The position numbers were made by a program, and so were the translations under genes. Source: Saccharothrix deserti (lineage in GTDB: Bacteria > Actinomycetota > Actinomycetes > Mycobacteriales > Pseudonocardiaceae). Taken from it: a stretch of 64,000 bases of DNA. Of the stretch, positions 32,182 through 41,728 are shown piece by piece. Within the stretch, counting starts at the first letter, position 1. Each line of letters begins with the position of its first letter. Where the stretch lies: positions 62,001-126,000 of the forward strand of contig NZ_ML775961.1 in assembly GCF_009769385.1 (NCBI RefSeq), given 5' to 3'. The notes under the pieces are model-generated. The model saw only the letters and a program-made list of their open reading frames with translations, was not told the origin of the DNA and did not search any database.

Positions 32182-34476
32182 TCAGCAGTACGCGCACCAC
32201 GAGTAGGTCGCCCGGTACGTCGTCGGGCTCGCCGGCGCGACGACGTTGTGCGTCTGCGCGCCGCCGTCCGACCAACTCCGGTACCAGTACCGCAGGCCGA
32301 GCGGACCGGTCTGCGCGCTGGGAGCGCTGATCGAGTTGGTCGACCCGACGATCACCGTGCGGCTGAACGGCGTGGTCGACGCCGTGCCGCCGACGCTGAG
32401 CCGCAACCCGCTCGGGCTGGACGTGAAGCCCAGGTCCACCGTGCGCGGGTCGAGCCGCACCTTCCTGCTCGCGGCGCGCCCGGACGAGTCCGTGGCGGTC
32501 AACGTCAGCTCCAGGTACGACGGGTACTCGTGGTCGGGCGCGACGAACGAGCCCGACGCCGCGCCCGGGAAGTCCTGCACCACGTGTTCGTGGCACGAGC
32601 CGCCGGTCGCGCAGTGCTGGATGCTCAGCCGCCAGCTCAACGCGGACGCGGGCATCGCGCCGTCCTGCGGGTCGGTGGCGTGCCCGGCGAACGGCACCCG
32701 GTCACCCACGGCCCAGCGCAGCGCGGCGGTCGGGTCGTCGATCACCGGCACCGGGTCCCGCAGGACCGGTGTGCCGACCGTGACGGTGACCGCGGTGGCG
32801 CCGGACGCGCCCGACTGGTCGGTCACCAGCAGGCCGGCCGCGACCAGCGCCTCCTCGGTGTAGGTGCGGGCCGGGGTGGGGGAGGTCGAGTCGTCGTACG
32901 CGCCGTCGCCGTCGAGGTCCCACGCGTAGGTCAGCGTGTCGCCCACGTCCGGGTCGGTCGAGCCCGTGCCGCTGAACTGGACCGTCAACGGCACGGGGCC
33001 GGACGACGGGGTGGCCGTGGCGACGGCGGTCGGCACGCGGTTGGCGCCGTCGGGGTAGCTCACCCGGCGCAGCTGGCCCGCGCCCAAAGCGATGTAGAAC
33101 AGGTCGCCGCCGGGGCCGGTGGTCACCTGCACCGGGACGTTCACGCCGGTCACGAACGGCACCAGCTTGGCCGGGTCGGGTTGGCCCGCGGTGGTCTGCA
33201 TCGCCCAGATGCAGCCCCGTGAGCTGTCGGCGAAGAACAGCGCGCCGTCGTAGGCGGCCGGGTAGTTGCTGTCCGACTCGAACGCGATACCGGAGATGGA
33301 CGACCCGCCGGTCGGGCACGGGTCGGTCGCCACGACCTTCGCCGAGTGGTTGTACGCGTAGTACGGCGGGGTCTGGCCGCCGCCGCCGGAGTACAGCGAT
33401 TCGCACAGGTTCAGGCCCGCGTCGTCGTAGCCGCCCTGCCGGGCCGCGCCCTCGAAGCAGGGCCAGCCGAAGTTCTCCGCGGTCGCGTCGTTGACGTCGA
33501 CGATCCGGTTGACCTCTTCCCAGGTGCCCCAGCCGACGTCACCGGCCCACAACTCCTCGGTGCCCGGCCGGAACGCGAACCGGAACTGGTTGCGCATGCC
33601 GTAGGCGACGACCCGCCGGGCGTTGGCGTCGGCGCTGCCCGCGAACGGGTTGCCCGGCAGGCCCGCGCCGGTGTCCGGGTCGACGCGCACGATCGTGCCG
33701 TCGAGGGAGACCGGCTCGCCCGCCGGTCGGCGGATCGACTGGGACCGCAGCGCGCCGCCGCGTGCGGTGGGCGGGGTGAGGTTCGTGCCGGCGGGGGAGG
33801 GCGGGTCCGCGCACGGGTTGCCGACCTGGCCGTAGTCGGTGAACCCGAAGCTCGCGCCGTCACCGCCGCCGACGTACAGCGCGCCGTCCGGGCCGAACGC
33901 GACGGTGCCGATGGAGTGGCTCGGGTACTGCTGGCACCAGTCGGTGATCAACGGCTGCTCGGCGGTGGCCGTGCCGCCCGGTCCCATGGTCAGCTTGGAG
34001 ACCCGGCCGGTGACCACACAGCCCTGGTCGGTCGGGCCGGGCGGGGTCGGGCAGGTGTCGCCCCAACGCGGCGCGGCGCCGCCGGGCACGGCGTCGTGGG
34101 TGTATACGGCGTAGACGAACGGGCGGGCCGGGAACCGCGGGTCCACGGCCAGGCCGAGCAGTCCGCGGTCCCAGAAGTCCTGCGTCCGCGGGCGGAGGTC
34201 GGCGAACACGGTGGCGGTGGTGTCGGCGAGCGAGTCGAAGACCTTGATCAGGCCGCTCTTCTCGGCGATGAACACGCGTCCGTCCGGCGCGAACGAGACG
34301 GCGGTGGGGCTGGTGAGGCCGCCGATGGCGAGGGTGTCGGTGAATCCGGTCGGCACGGCGGCGGTGGCGGTCGGCGGGAGCGCCGCCGTGGAGGCCGCGA
34401 CCACGAGGGCAGCGGCGGCCACGGCGGTCACGCGTCTCGAACGGGGCGGAAGTTGTCGGCGGCGGAGTAATCGCAT
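32182..34476 (-). CDS. Secreted PQQ-dependent sugar dehydrogenase with PKD domain
   Basis: 764 residues. Signal peptide about 1-40 (RRVTAVAAAALVVAASTAAL). Residues about 45-480 match the glucose/sorbosone dehydrogenase family (PF07995): LAIGGLTSPTAVSFAPDGRV, RGLLGLAVDPRF, and GDVGWGTWEEVNRI. Near residue 490 a PKD domain begins (TVQFSGTGSTDPDVGDTLTY, then YAWDLDGDG). A C-terminal region of about 150 residues ends in a Ser/Tyr-rich tail. Likely oxidises sugars outside the cell, passing electrons to PQQ and then an acceptor; PQQ would come from elsewhere. Whether it feeds the LPMO is inference. Confidence 0.85.
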   Translation of the reverse strand: MRLLRRRQLPPRSRRVTAVAAAALVVAASTAALPPTATAAVPTGFTDTLAIGGLTSPTAVSFAPDGRVFIAEKSGLIKVFDSLADTTATVFADLRPRTQDFWDRGLLGLAVDPRFPARPFVYAVYTHDAVPGGAAPRWGDTCPTPPGPTDQGCVVTGRVSKLTMGPGGTATAEQPLITDWCQQYPSHSIGTVAFGPDGALYVGGGDGASFGFTDYGQVGNPCADPPSPAGTNLTPPTARGGALRSQSIRRPAGEPVSLDGTIVRVDPDTGAGLPGNPFAGSADANARRVVAYGMRNQFRFAFRPGTEELWAGDVGWGTWEEVNRIVDVNDATAENFGWPCFEGAARQGGYDDAGLNLCESLYSGGGGQTPPYYAYNHSAKVVATDPCPTGGSSISGIAFESDSNYPAAYDGALFFADSSRGCIWAMQTTAGQPDPAKLVPFVTGVNVPVQVTTGPGGDLFYIALGAGQLRRVSYPDGANRVPTAVATATPSSGPVPLTVQFSGTGSTDPDVGDTLTYAWDLDGDGAYDDSTSPTPARTYTEEALVAAGLLVTDQSGASGATAVTVTVGTPVLRDPVPVIDDPTAALRWAVGDRVPFAGHATDPQDGAMPASALSWRLSIQHCATGGSCHEHVVQDFPGAASGSFVAPDHEYPSYLELTLTATDSSGRAASRKVRLDPRTVDLGFTSSPSGLRLSVGGTASTTPFSRTVIVGSTNSISAPSAQTGPLGLRYWYRSWSDGGAQTHNVVAPASPTTYRATYSWCAYC

Positions 34477-34661
34477 GGTCCGTTTTGTTCCCTTCGTGAC
34501 ACTTTCGTGTGAGCACGGAAGGGTTACATGCAGGTTGCCGAAACGCGCCGCATCGACGGGGGAGTGCCGGGCTGCCGCGCGGTCTCATCCGAGCGGACTA
34601 GTGATTACCCCGAAAAATCGGTCCAGGCGATGGGCCTTTCAGGGGAACGCGCGTGGCGCGT
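34477..34661 (-). other. Non-coding gap upstream of the sugar dehydrogenase
   Basis: 185 bp. AAGGGAACAAAAC just before the dehydrogenase ATG may serve as its ribosome binding site. I see no gene, and no clear promoter or operator. Confidence 0.5.
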
Positions 34662-35588
34662 TCAGCCCGCCACGGTGTCGCGTTCGACGTTCGCCCGGGT
34701 CAGCAGGTACCCGGCCGCGGCGGCGAGCGGGAACATCACCACCCCGTACACGGCGGCGGGCACGGCCAACTGCTCGCTGCCCAGCACGGTCACCGCGACC
34801 GTGATCGCCAGCGTGCTGTTGTGGATGCCGACCTCGAACGCCGACGCCACCGCCTGCCGCTTCCCGACCTTCGCCAGCCGGGGCAGCAGGTAGCCGGCGG
34901 TCAGGCTGCACGCGCAGAACAGCACCGTCACCAGGCCGATGTCGGCGAGGTAGCCGCCGATGTTCTCCCGTTCGGCGATGATCGCGCCCGCGATCACGGC
35001 CACCAGCACCACCGCCGAGAAGATCCGCACCGGCTTGTCCGCGCGGTCGGCGAAATCGGCCGACCAGCGGCGCACCAGCATGCCCAGCACCACCGGCACC
35101 AGCACGATCGCGAACACCTGCGCGACCTTGCCGAACTCCAGCCCCACCGCGCCCTCGGCCGCCGGCTCGAAGTGGTTCAGCGCGAAGTTGACCACCAGCG
35201 GCAGCGTGGCCACGGCGAGCACCGAGTTCACCGCGGTCAGGGTGATGTTCAGCGCGACGTCACCGCGGAACAGGTGGCTGAACAGGTTCGCCGTGGTGCC
35301 ACCGGGTGACGCGGCGAGCAGCATCATGCCGACCGCCAGCACCGGGTCCAGGTCCAACGCCACCACAAGCCCGAAGCACACCAGCGGCAACAGGACCAGT
35401 TGGGTGGCCAACGCGACCGCCACCGCACGCGGCTCGCGGGCGATCCGGGCGAAGTCGGCGACCGTCAACGACAGCCCGAGCCCGAACATGACCACGGCCA
35501 GCGCGACCGGGAGGCCGACGCTCGTCAGCGCGGAGTCCACCGCGATCACCTGCGTTTCTTCGTCGAACCGGGGATCGGAGGAGCGCAT
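34662..35588 (-). CDS. Bile acid:sodium symporter family (BASS) transporter
   Basis: 308 residues from ATG 35588; an upstream ATG at 35639 and a downstream GTG are alternatives, and GGGGGAGG lies directly against ATG 35588, so the start is uncertain. About nine to ten helices with family motifs: [35 protein letters not shown] (the conserved SPGG sodium-site turn) and [16 protein letters not shown] (second conserved crossover with E-x-G-x-x-N). Sodium-coupled uptake of an organic anion, substrate unknown. Confidence 0.88.
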   Translation of the reverse strand: MRSSDPRFDEETQVIAVDSALTSVGLPVALAVVMFGLGLSLTVADFARIAREPRAVAVALATQLVLLPLVCFGLVVALDLDPVLAVGMMLLAASPGGTTANLFSHLFRGDVALNITLTAVNSVLAVATLPLVVNFALNHFEPAAEGAVGLEFGKVAQVFAIVLVPVVLGMLVRRWSADFADRADKPVRIFSAVVLVAVIAGAIIAERENIGGYLADIGLVTVLFCACSLTAGYLLPRLAKVGKRQAVASAFEVGIHNSTLAITVAVTVLGSEQLAVPAAVYGVVMFPLAAAAGYLLTRANVERDTVAG

Positions 35589-35668
35589 CCTCCCCCAGAA
35601 CCGGGCGAATCGGGAGATCCGACACCGGTTCGATGGCATTTGGTGATCACGCGCTACCGTGTCAGGGA

Positions 35669-35917
35669 ATGCCGGACAACTCCGGAGTGCCGATGACCTA
35701 CCCGCCCGGCTGTTCGTTCTGCGGCAAGGCCGCCGCCGACGTGCGCAAGATCATCAGCGGACCCGGCATCTACACCTGCGACGGGTGCGTGTCTGATCGC
35801 GTCGACCGCCGCCGGGTTGCAGGTGGTCGTCTCCGGGGTCACCTTGACCACGGCTATCGTGATCAAGGTGACCCCGCGCAGGCCGCCGAAGCAGGTCGAC
35901 GACGAACTTTCCCTTGA
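35669..35917 (+). CDS. ClpX-type zinc-finger small protein, C-terminus possibly frameshifted
   Basis: 82 residues from ATG 35669. [19 protein letters not shown] followed by YTCDGCVS has the four-Cys ClpX zinc-binding pattern (C-x2-C ... C-x2-C). After the last Cys the frame becomes Arg-rich and low quality ([18 protein letters not shown]). The other frame reads [15 protein letters not shown], which continues more naturally into the next gene. A +1 frameshift joining this finger to the CdiI-like protein is therefore possible. The zinc finger alone is well supported. Confidence 0.55.
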   Translation: MPDNSGVPMTYPPGCSFCGKAAADVRKIISGPGIYTCDGCVSDRVDRRRVAGGRLRGHLDHGYRDQGDPAQAAEAGRRRTFP

Positions 35918-36278
35918 GCAGGTCGAGAACGACCGGTGGGGGCCCGCGCCGAAGGACGCGACGAGGTTGATCGCGACCGTCCACGCGCTTCGCCGGAAGC
36001 CACTGCGGGCGCTGACCCCCGAAGACCTCCGGTTGCTGGTCGGCCAGCAGGTGGGCCTGCCGGTGCTGATCCCGCGCACGCTGGCACTGCTGGAACGGGA
36101 ACCGATGCTCGAAGGCGACTTCTACGCCGGCGACGTGCTGGTGTCCGTGCTCAGGGTGCCGGCGTCGTACTGGCGGGCGCACCCGACAGAGCTGGCTCTC
36201 GTCGAGCGGATCCTGGCCGCCGGGCCGGACGTGAAGTCCGACATCGACGCCTTCCGCGACCGCCTGCGCGACAGCTGA
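35868..36278 (+). CDS. CdiI-like contact-dependent inhibition immunity protein (orphan)
   Basis: About 136 residues from GTG 35868; earlier starts exist in frame to 35817. The block [20 protein letters not shown], then [38 protein letters not shown] and [10 protein letters not shown] matches my memory of the CdiI_2/immunity family (PF18593). No CdiA toxin or two-partner secretion gene lies nearby, and actinomycetes lack the classical CDI system. Such proteins usually protect against polymorphic toxins. It overlaps the zinc-finger ORF. Confidence 0.6.
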   Translation: MTPRRPPKQVDDELSLEQVENDRWGPAPKDATRLIATVHALRRKPLRALTPEDLRLLVGQQVGLPVLIPRTLALLEREPMLEGDFYAGDVLVSVLRVPASYWRAHPTELALVERILAAGPDVKSDIDAFRDRLRDS

Positions 36279-36283
36279 GGGAC

Positions 36284-37282
36284 CTACGCTTTACGCGCCA
36301 CCACCAGCGACTGGCCCGGTGACGTGGTCAGCGGGTGCGTGACCGGCTCGCCGAAACCCGCCGACGCCAGCCACCCGCCGATCTCAGCCGCCCCGTACAC
36401 CTGCCCGCCTTGGCCGTGGAACAGGTTGAGGCTGAAGACCCGGGCGAAGGCGTCGGACGCCCGGTCGGCGGGATGCTCGTCGTGTTCCAGGAGGACCACC
36501 GCACCCCCTGGTCGGAGAGCCGACGCCACGCGCTTCAGCAGCACCTCGTTGGCCGCGGCCGGGCGGCCGTGGACGACGTTGAACAGCAGCACCGTGTCGT
36601 AGTCCTCGCCCAGGTCGAGCGTGTCGTAGTCGCCGGGGAGCAGGCTGATCCGCCGGCACAGGCCCGCGTCCGTCACGGCCGCCGCGCCGACGGCCAGCGC
36701 GTCGGGCAGGTCGACGACGGTGGCGTGCAGCGACGGGTGCGCCGTGCACAGGCGGATCGCGTGCTTGGCGTGTCCGCCGCCGACGTCGAGGAGCCGGGCA
36801 CCGACGGGCACGACCGACGCCACCTCCGGCGCGATCGCGTCGGCGTGCCCGGACAGCATGCCCTGGAACCGGCGCAGCACGTCCGGCCGTTCGGCCAGCC
36901 ACGCGTAGAAGTCGATCGCGGGCTTGCCGGTGCGCACCGACTCCTCCAAGCCCTCCCACGACTCGAACAGCACCACCGACCAGAACTTGTCCACAGTGGA
37001 GTACCCGTCACCGGCCAACCACTTCGTGGTCTCCTCGGTGTTGGCATAACCGCCCGGCCCACCGGTCAGGTAGCCGAACGACACCAGTGCCTCGGCCAAC
37101 AGCCCGGTCCCGCGCGGGTCGGCGCCCAACGCCGCGGCCAGATCACCGACCGAAAGCGGACCGTCGGCCAGCGCGTCGAACACCCCCAGCCGCAGGCCCG
37201 CCGCGACGGCCCGGTAGCCGGCGGTGGCGAGCAGGTCGTGCATCGACGGCGGCCCGTCGTCCGGTCCCAGGTGCAGTGGCAT
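36284..37282 (-). CDS. SAM-dependent methyltransferase of the NRPS cluster (O-methyltransferase family 2 type)
   Basis: 332 residues from ATG 37282, 2 bp after the reductase-NRPS stop, so coupled to it. A dimerisation/winged-helix N-terminal domain (TAGYRAVAAGLRLGVFDALA, VSFGYLTGGPGGY) precedes the SAM fold with motif I LLDVGGGHAKHAIRL and the later LRPGGAVVLLEHDEHP. This family includes enzymes that methylate hydroxylated aromatics such as 3-hydroxytyrosine or 3-hydroxykynurenine, but also many others. With a KMO-like hydroxylase in the operon, methylation of a hydroxylated aromatic residue is a reasonable guess. Last gene of the operon. Confidence 0.85.
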   Translation of the reverse strand: MPLHLGPDDGPPSMHDLLATAGYRAVAAGLRLGVFDALADGPLSVGDLAAALGADPRGTGLLAEALVSFGYLTGGPGGYANTEETTKWLAGDGYSTVDKFWSVVLFESWEGLEESVRTGKPAIDFYAWLAERPDVLRRFQGMLSGHADAIAPEVASVVPVGARLLDVGGGHAKHAIRLCTAHPSLHATVVDLPDALAVGAAAVTDAGLCRRISLLPGDYDTLDLGEDYDTVLLFNVVHGRPAAANEVLLKRVASALRPGGAVVLLEHDEHPADRASDAFARVFSLNLFHGQGGQVYGAAEIGGWLASAGFGEPVTHPLTTSPGQSLVVARKA

Positions 37283-37284
37283 GG

Positions 37285-40200
37285 TCAGACCCTTTCCGGC
37301 AGCACGCCCGCGGCGGCGAGGAAGTCCACGTGGCGGGCGATCATCTCCGCGTCGGCGGGCGGGAACGAAACCCCGCACTCCGAAGCGGCGGCCCACGTGG
37401 CCGAGCAGTCGAACACCGGGTGCGCCCGATGCGTGGTGGTCAGGCCGAACGCCAGCGGACCGAACGCGCTGTCCGGGCTCTCCAGCATCAACGACCGCCA
37501 GTCCGAGTACTCCGACAGGCGGGTCGGGTAGCCCTTGGCGGTGAGCACGTCGCCCAGGTCGGCGTAGCTGAACCCGTCGGCCCGGTAGTAGTGGAAGTCC
37601 CTGCCGAGGGAGTTCGCACCGCGCAGCTCCGGCCGCACCGAGATGCCCGCGATCGCACCGGCCAGCCGGTCCACCGGCAGCATGTCGATCACGTCCGGTG
37701 TGCGCGGCACCGCCCCGGCGTGCGCACAGGTCGCGATCTGCCTGCTCAGGTACGACTCGGTCTTCGCGGTGCCGGTGCGCACGTCGCCCACGATCGCGGC
37801 GATCCGGTGGATGGACACCGGCACGCCCCGGTCCCGCGCGAGCACGCCCATCATGTCGGCCACCCACTTGGTGGTGTGGTAGCCGGTGTCCAGGCCGGTC
37901 GGGTCCTCCGGCCGGTCGGCCTCGGTGATCCGCTGCTTGTCGTAGTTCACGCCGAGGAACACGCCGAGCGTCGACATCAGGTGCAACGGCTTGGTCGCGT
38001 ACCGGGTCGCCAACCGCAGCACGTCGATCGTGCTGCCCACGTGCGGCGGCATCATCCACTGGTAGGTGAGCACGAAGTTCATCACCGCGCCGTTGTGGTA
38101 GATCGCGTCCATGCTCTCGGCCAACGCGGCGAAGTCGATCTCCGACAACCCGAGCCGGGGCTGGGACATGTCGCCGATCACCGGCACCACCCGGGCCAGC
38201 TGCTCCTCCGGCACGTCCAGGTGCGCGCGCCGCAGGTTGGCGCGGATGCGCGCGCCGGCCACCGCCGGTGTCTCCGCCCGGACCAGGCAGTGCACCTCGG
38301 CGTTGGTGCGGGCCAGCAGTTCGCCGAGCAGGTGCGCGCCGAGGAACCCGGTCGCGCCGGTCAGCAGCACGCGTTCGGCCGGGCCGGTCCGCAACGGGTG
38401 CCGGGGAATGATGTCGTCCGGCGGGATCGCGTCCAGCCGCATCTCCGGTACGGACGGCAGACCGGACTTGTAGCGCTTGGCGAACGTGTGGTCCGACGCG
38501 GCGGCCTGCTCCACCACCTCGGCCAGTTCGGCGAGGTCGGCGGTGGCGAACAGGGCGCGCAGCGGCACGGTCACGCCCAGCAGGGCACGCACCTTGGCCA
38601 GCACGGTGGCGGCGATCAGCGAGTGCCCGCCCAACCCGAAGAAGCTGTCCCGGCGGCCGACCAGCGGCGCGTCCAGCACCTCCGACCAGATCTCGGCCAA
38701 CGTCCGCTCCACCGGTGTGCGCGGCGGCTCGTACGGCGTCGACCGGGCCGTCGGGTCCGGCTCGGGCAACGCCGCGACGTCGACCTTGCCGTGCCGGGTG
38801 AGCGGCAGTTCGTCCAGCACCACGACCGCGCCGGGCAGCATCGCGTCCGGCAGCCGTCCGGCGCAGAACACCCGCAGCTCGTCCAACTCGGGCGCGGTCG
38901 CCTCGGCGCGCGGCACGACGTAGGCGACGAGGGTGTCGCCGCGCACCGCCACAGCCGCCTCGGCGATCGCCGGGTGCGCCAGCAGCGCCGCCCGCACCTC
39001 GCCCGGCTCGATCCGGTGGCCGCGCAGCTTGACCTGGTCGTCCACCCGGCCCAGGAACTCCAGCGTGCCGTCGGGCAGCAGCCGCACCAGGTCACCGGTG
39101 GCGTACATCCGCCCACCCGTGACGGTCGGGTCCGGCAGGTACGCCGACGCGGTGCGCGCCGGGTCGCCCCGGTAGCCGCGCGCGGGCGCGACGCCGCCGA
39201 TGTGCAGTTGGCCGGGCACGCCGACGGGCGCCGTGCGCAGGTTGGCGTCCAGCACGTACGCCCGCACACCGGGCAGCGGACGGCCGATCGGCAACGTGGC
39301 GGCGCGCGGGTCGACCTCGGTGGCGTCGACCGTGCGGTAGGCGGTGGCGCAGACCGTGGTCTCGGTCGGGCCGTAGTGGTTGACCAGCGCGACCTTCCCG
39401 CCGGTCAACGCGGCCCACTCCGCGACCGTGGACGTCGGCACCGCCTCGCCGCCGATCATCATCACCGACAGCGGGCCGGGGTCGACGGCGAGGCCGCCCA
39501 GGTCCGCCACCCACCGCTTGAACAGCGCGGCGGGGGAGTCGACCGCGGTGATGGCGTGGTCGGCGCACAGCTTGAGCAGCTCCACGCCGCCGACCGCCGC
39601 CGGTTCCGGGTGCACGACGACCGCCGCACCCGCGCACCACGCCGGGAACACGTCACCCACCGACGCGTCGAAGCTCAACGGCGGGATCATCAGGATCCGC
39701 TGCCCCGGCCCGAACCCGTGCAGGTCGATGAACGCGCTGGTCAGGTTGGTGAGCGTGTCGTGCTGCACCTGCACGCCCTTGGGCACACCGGTCGAGCCGG
39801 AGGTGTAGACGATGTACGCCAACCCGTCGGCCGGGACGATCACCGGCGGCGGCGTGTCGGCCTCGCCGGTGAACGCGTCGTCCGTCGTGTCGAGCAGCGC
39901 GCCGTGGAACTCACCGAACCGGTCCCGGTTGGCCGGCGCGGTGATCACCACGGGCGCACCGCAGTCGGCCAGCAGCCCGGCCAGCCGCGCGGGCGGGTGC
40001 CCGGGGTCGAGCGGCACGTACGCGCCACCCGCCTTGAGCACGGCCAGCAGCGCCACCAGCGCGTCCGGCCCGGCCGTCAACGCCAGGCCCACCGGCGTCT
40101 CCCGCCCGACACCCCACCCGGCCAGCAGGTGCGCCACCCGGTTCGCCCGCCGGTCGAGCTGCGCGAACGTCAGCTCCGTCCCGTCGGCCAGGTCCAGCAC

Positions 40201-41718
40201 GGCGGTCGTGTCGGGGTGCGCGGCGACCTGCTCGGCGATCCTCGCGAGCACGCCGGGGCGGCGGATCGACAGCTCCGCGTCCAGGCCGTCCTGCGGTTCG
40301 CCGTTCAGCCGTGCGGCGGCCAGGCGGTCGGCCTCCGTCGTCGTGTCCACTTCGGACAATCGAGCCGTCGGGTCGACCACCAGGGCGGTGAGCACGGCCA
40401 GCAGGTGGTCGGCCAGCCGCGCCACGGTGTCCGGGTCGAACAAGTCCGTGCTGAAGTCGAGGTTCGCGGGCCAGTCGCCGTCGGTCTCCCGCACGTGCAG
40501 GGTCAGGTCGAACCGGCTGGTCGCCTTGTCCACCGGCAGTTGCGCCGCGTCCATCCCGGCCCACCGGCCGGACCCACCGCCCCGGTTGAGCACCAGCATC
40601 ACCTGGAACAACGGGTGGTGCGCGAGATCGCGGCGCGGCGCGACCCGTGCGGCGACCTCGTCGAAGCTCACCTCGGCGTGGTCCAGCGCGTCGATCGCGG
40701 TCGACCGGGCCCGGCCGAGCAGGTCGGCCACGGTCGGGTCGCCGGACAGGTCCAGCCGCAGCGCGGTCGTGGTGACGAACATGCCGACCGAGCGCTCCAA
40801 CTCGGGGAACGGCCGGTGCGTGGTCGGCGAGCCGATCACCAGGTCGTCCACGCCCGACCGGCGGGCCAGCAGCACACCGAACGCGGCCAGCAGACCGGCG
40901 AACGTGGTGCAGCCGTGCGCGCGGGTCACCTCGGCCAGCTTCCCGGCCAACGCGGCGGGCACGGTGAACCGGTGACTGCCGCCGGCGGTGGTGCGGTTCG
41001 GGGTCCGCGGCCGGTCCAGGGCCAGGTCCAGCACGTCCGGCGCCCCGGACAGCCGGTCGTGCCAGTGGTCCAGCTGCCGCTGCCGTTCGCCGTCGGCGAG
41101 CCGGTCGGCCTGCCAGTGCACGTAGTCCGGGAACTGCGCGCCGACCGGTTGCGGCCTCACACCCGCGTAGACCTCGCCGACCTCGCCCGCCACCACACCC
41201 AGCGACAGGTCGTCGCACACGATGTGGTGCGCGCTGAACACCAGCGCCGTGTCGGCCGGCCCGACCCGCACCACCCGGACCCGCAGCAACGGCGCCACGG
41301 CCAGGTCGAACGGCGTGTCCACTTCGGACACGAGGAACGCGTTCAGCTCGTCCTCGCCGGACACCTCGTGCACGGTCACGTCGGCCGGCACATCGCCCAG
41401 GACCTGCTGCTCGGGCACCCCGTCGGTGTCCACGATCCGGGTGCGCAACGCCTCGTGCCGCCCCATCACGGTCCGCACGGCGGCACGCAACCGGTCCTCG
41501 TCGACCTCGCCCGCCACCCGCAGCGCGGCGAACATGACGTACGCGCCCGCGTCCAGGCCGAGCCGCCCGGTCAGCCACAGGCCGCGCTGGTTGCCCGACA
41601 GCGGCACGACCGCGCCCTCGGGCCGCCGCGGCACCGCCTGTCGGGGCGCGGTGGCCAGTCCGCGTTCGGCGAGCAGCTTCGCCAGCAGGCGTTCGCGGTG
41701 GTCGGACAGTTCTGTCAT
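37285..41718 (-). CDS. NRPS module C-A-T with terminal thioester reductase
   Basis: 1,477 residues. Condensation domain with HHIVCDDLS near residue 167; adenylation domain with YTSGSTGVPKG near 640, NHYGPTETTVCATAY, and A10 Lys in RHGKVDVAAL; carrier FFGLGGHSLIA near 1031; then a reductase domain from about 1100 with TGATGFLGAHLL (NADPH), the Ser/Thr region LMSTLGVF, and YHTTKWVADM (Tyr, Lys) near 1280. No thioesterase. By eye the ten specificity residues read D-A-G-D-M-G-H-V-C-K, which I cannot assign. The reductase would release the peptide as an aldehyde or alcohol. Terminal module by layout. Confidence 0.95.
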   Translation of the reverse strand: MTELSDHRERLLAKLLAERGLATAPRQAVPRRPEGAVVPLSGNQRGLWLTGRLGLDAGAYVMFAALRVAGEVDEDRLRAAVRTVMGRHEALRTRIVDTDGVPEQQVLGDVPADVTVHEVSGEDELNAFLVSEVDTPFDLAVAPLLRVRVVRVGPADTALVFSAHHIVCDDLSLGVVAGEVGEVYAGVRPQPVGAQFPDYVHWQADRLADGERQRQLDHWHDRLSGAPDVLDLALDRPRTPNRTTAGGSHRFTVPAALAGKLAEVTRAHGCTTFAGLLAAFGVLLARRSGVDDLVIGSPTTHRPFPELERSVGMFVTTTALRLDLSGDPTVADLLGRARSTAIDALDHAEVSFDEVAARVAPRRDLAHHPLFQVMLVLNRGGGSGRWAGMDAAQLPVDKATSRFDLTLHVRETDGDWPANLDFSTDLFDPDTVARLADHLLAVLTALVVDPTARLSEVDTTTEADRLAAARLNGEPQDGLDAELSIRRPGVLARIAEQVAAHPDTTAVLDLADGTELTFAQLDRRANRVAHLLAGWGVGRETPVGLALTAGPDALVALLAVLKAGGAYVPLDPGHPPARLAGLLADCGAPVVITAPANRDRFGEFHGALLDTTDDAFTGEADTPPPVIVPADGLAYIVYTSGSTGVPKGVQVQHDTLTNLTSAFIDLHGFGPGQRILMIPPLSFDASVGDVFPAWCAGAAVVVHPEPAAVGGVELLKLCADHAITAVDSPAALFKRWVADLGGLAVDPGPLSVMMIGGEAVPTSTVAEWAALTGGKVALVNHYGPTETTVCATAYRTVDATEVDPRAATLPIGRPLPGVRAYVLDANLRTAPVGVPGQLHIGGVAPARGYRGDPARTASAYLPDPTVTGGRMYATGDLVRLLPDGTLEFLGRVDDQVKLRGHRIEPGEVRAALLAHPAIAEAAVAVRGDTLVAYVVPRAEATAPELDELRVFCAGRLPDAMLPGAVVVLDELPLTRHGKVDVAALPEPDPTARSTPYEPPRTPVERTLAEIWSEVLDAPLVGRRDSFFGLGGHSLIAATVLAKVRALLGVTVPLRALFATADLAELAEVVEQAAASDHTFAKRYKSGLPSVPEMRLDAIPPDDIIPRHPLRTGPAERVLLTGATGFLGAHLLGELLARTNAEVHCLVRAETPAVAGARIRANLRRAHLDVPEEQLARVVPVIGDMSQPRLGLSEIDFAALAESMDAIYHNGAVMNFVLTYQWMMPPHVGSTIDVLRLATRYATKPLHLMSTLGVFLGVNYDKQRITEADRPEDPTGLDTGYHTTKWVADMMGVLARDRGVPVSIHRIAAIVGDVRTGTAKTESYLSRQIATCAHAGAVPRTPDVIDMLPVDRLAGAIAGISVRPELRGANSLGRDFHYYRADGFSYADLGDVLTAKGYPTRLSEYSDWRSLMLESPDSAFGPLAFGLTTTHRAHPVFDCSATWAAASECGVSFPPADAEMIARHVDFLAAAGVLPERV

Positions 41719-41728
41719 CGCTGCCCTC

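Noticed and set aside
37283-38059. N-terminal extension of the methyltransferase frame
   Set aside because: The extension lies under the reductase domain of the NRPS and has no family features; ATG 37282 follows the NRPS stop by 2 bp and starts a normal methyltransferase.
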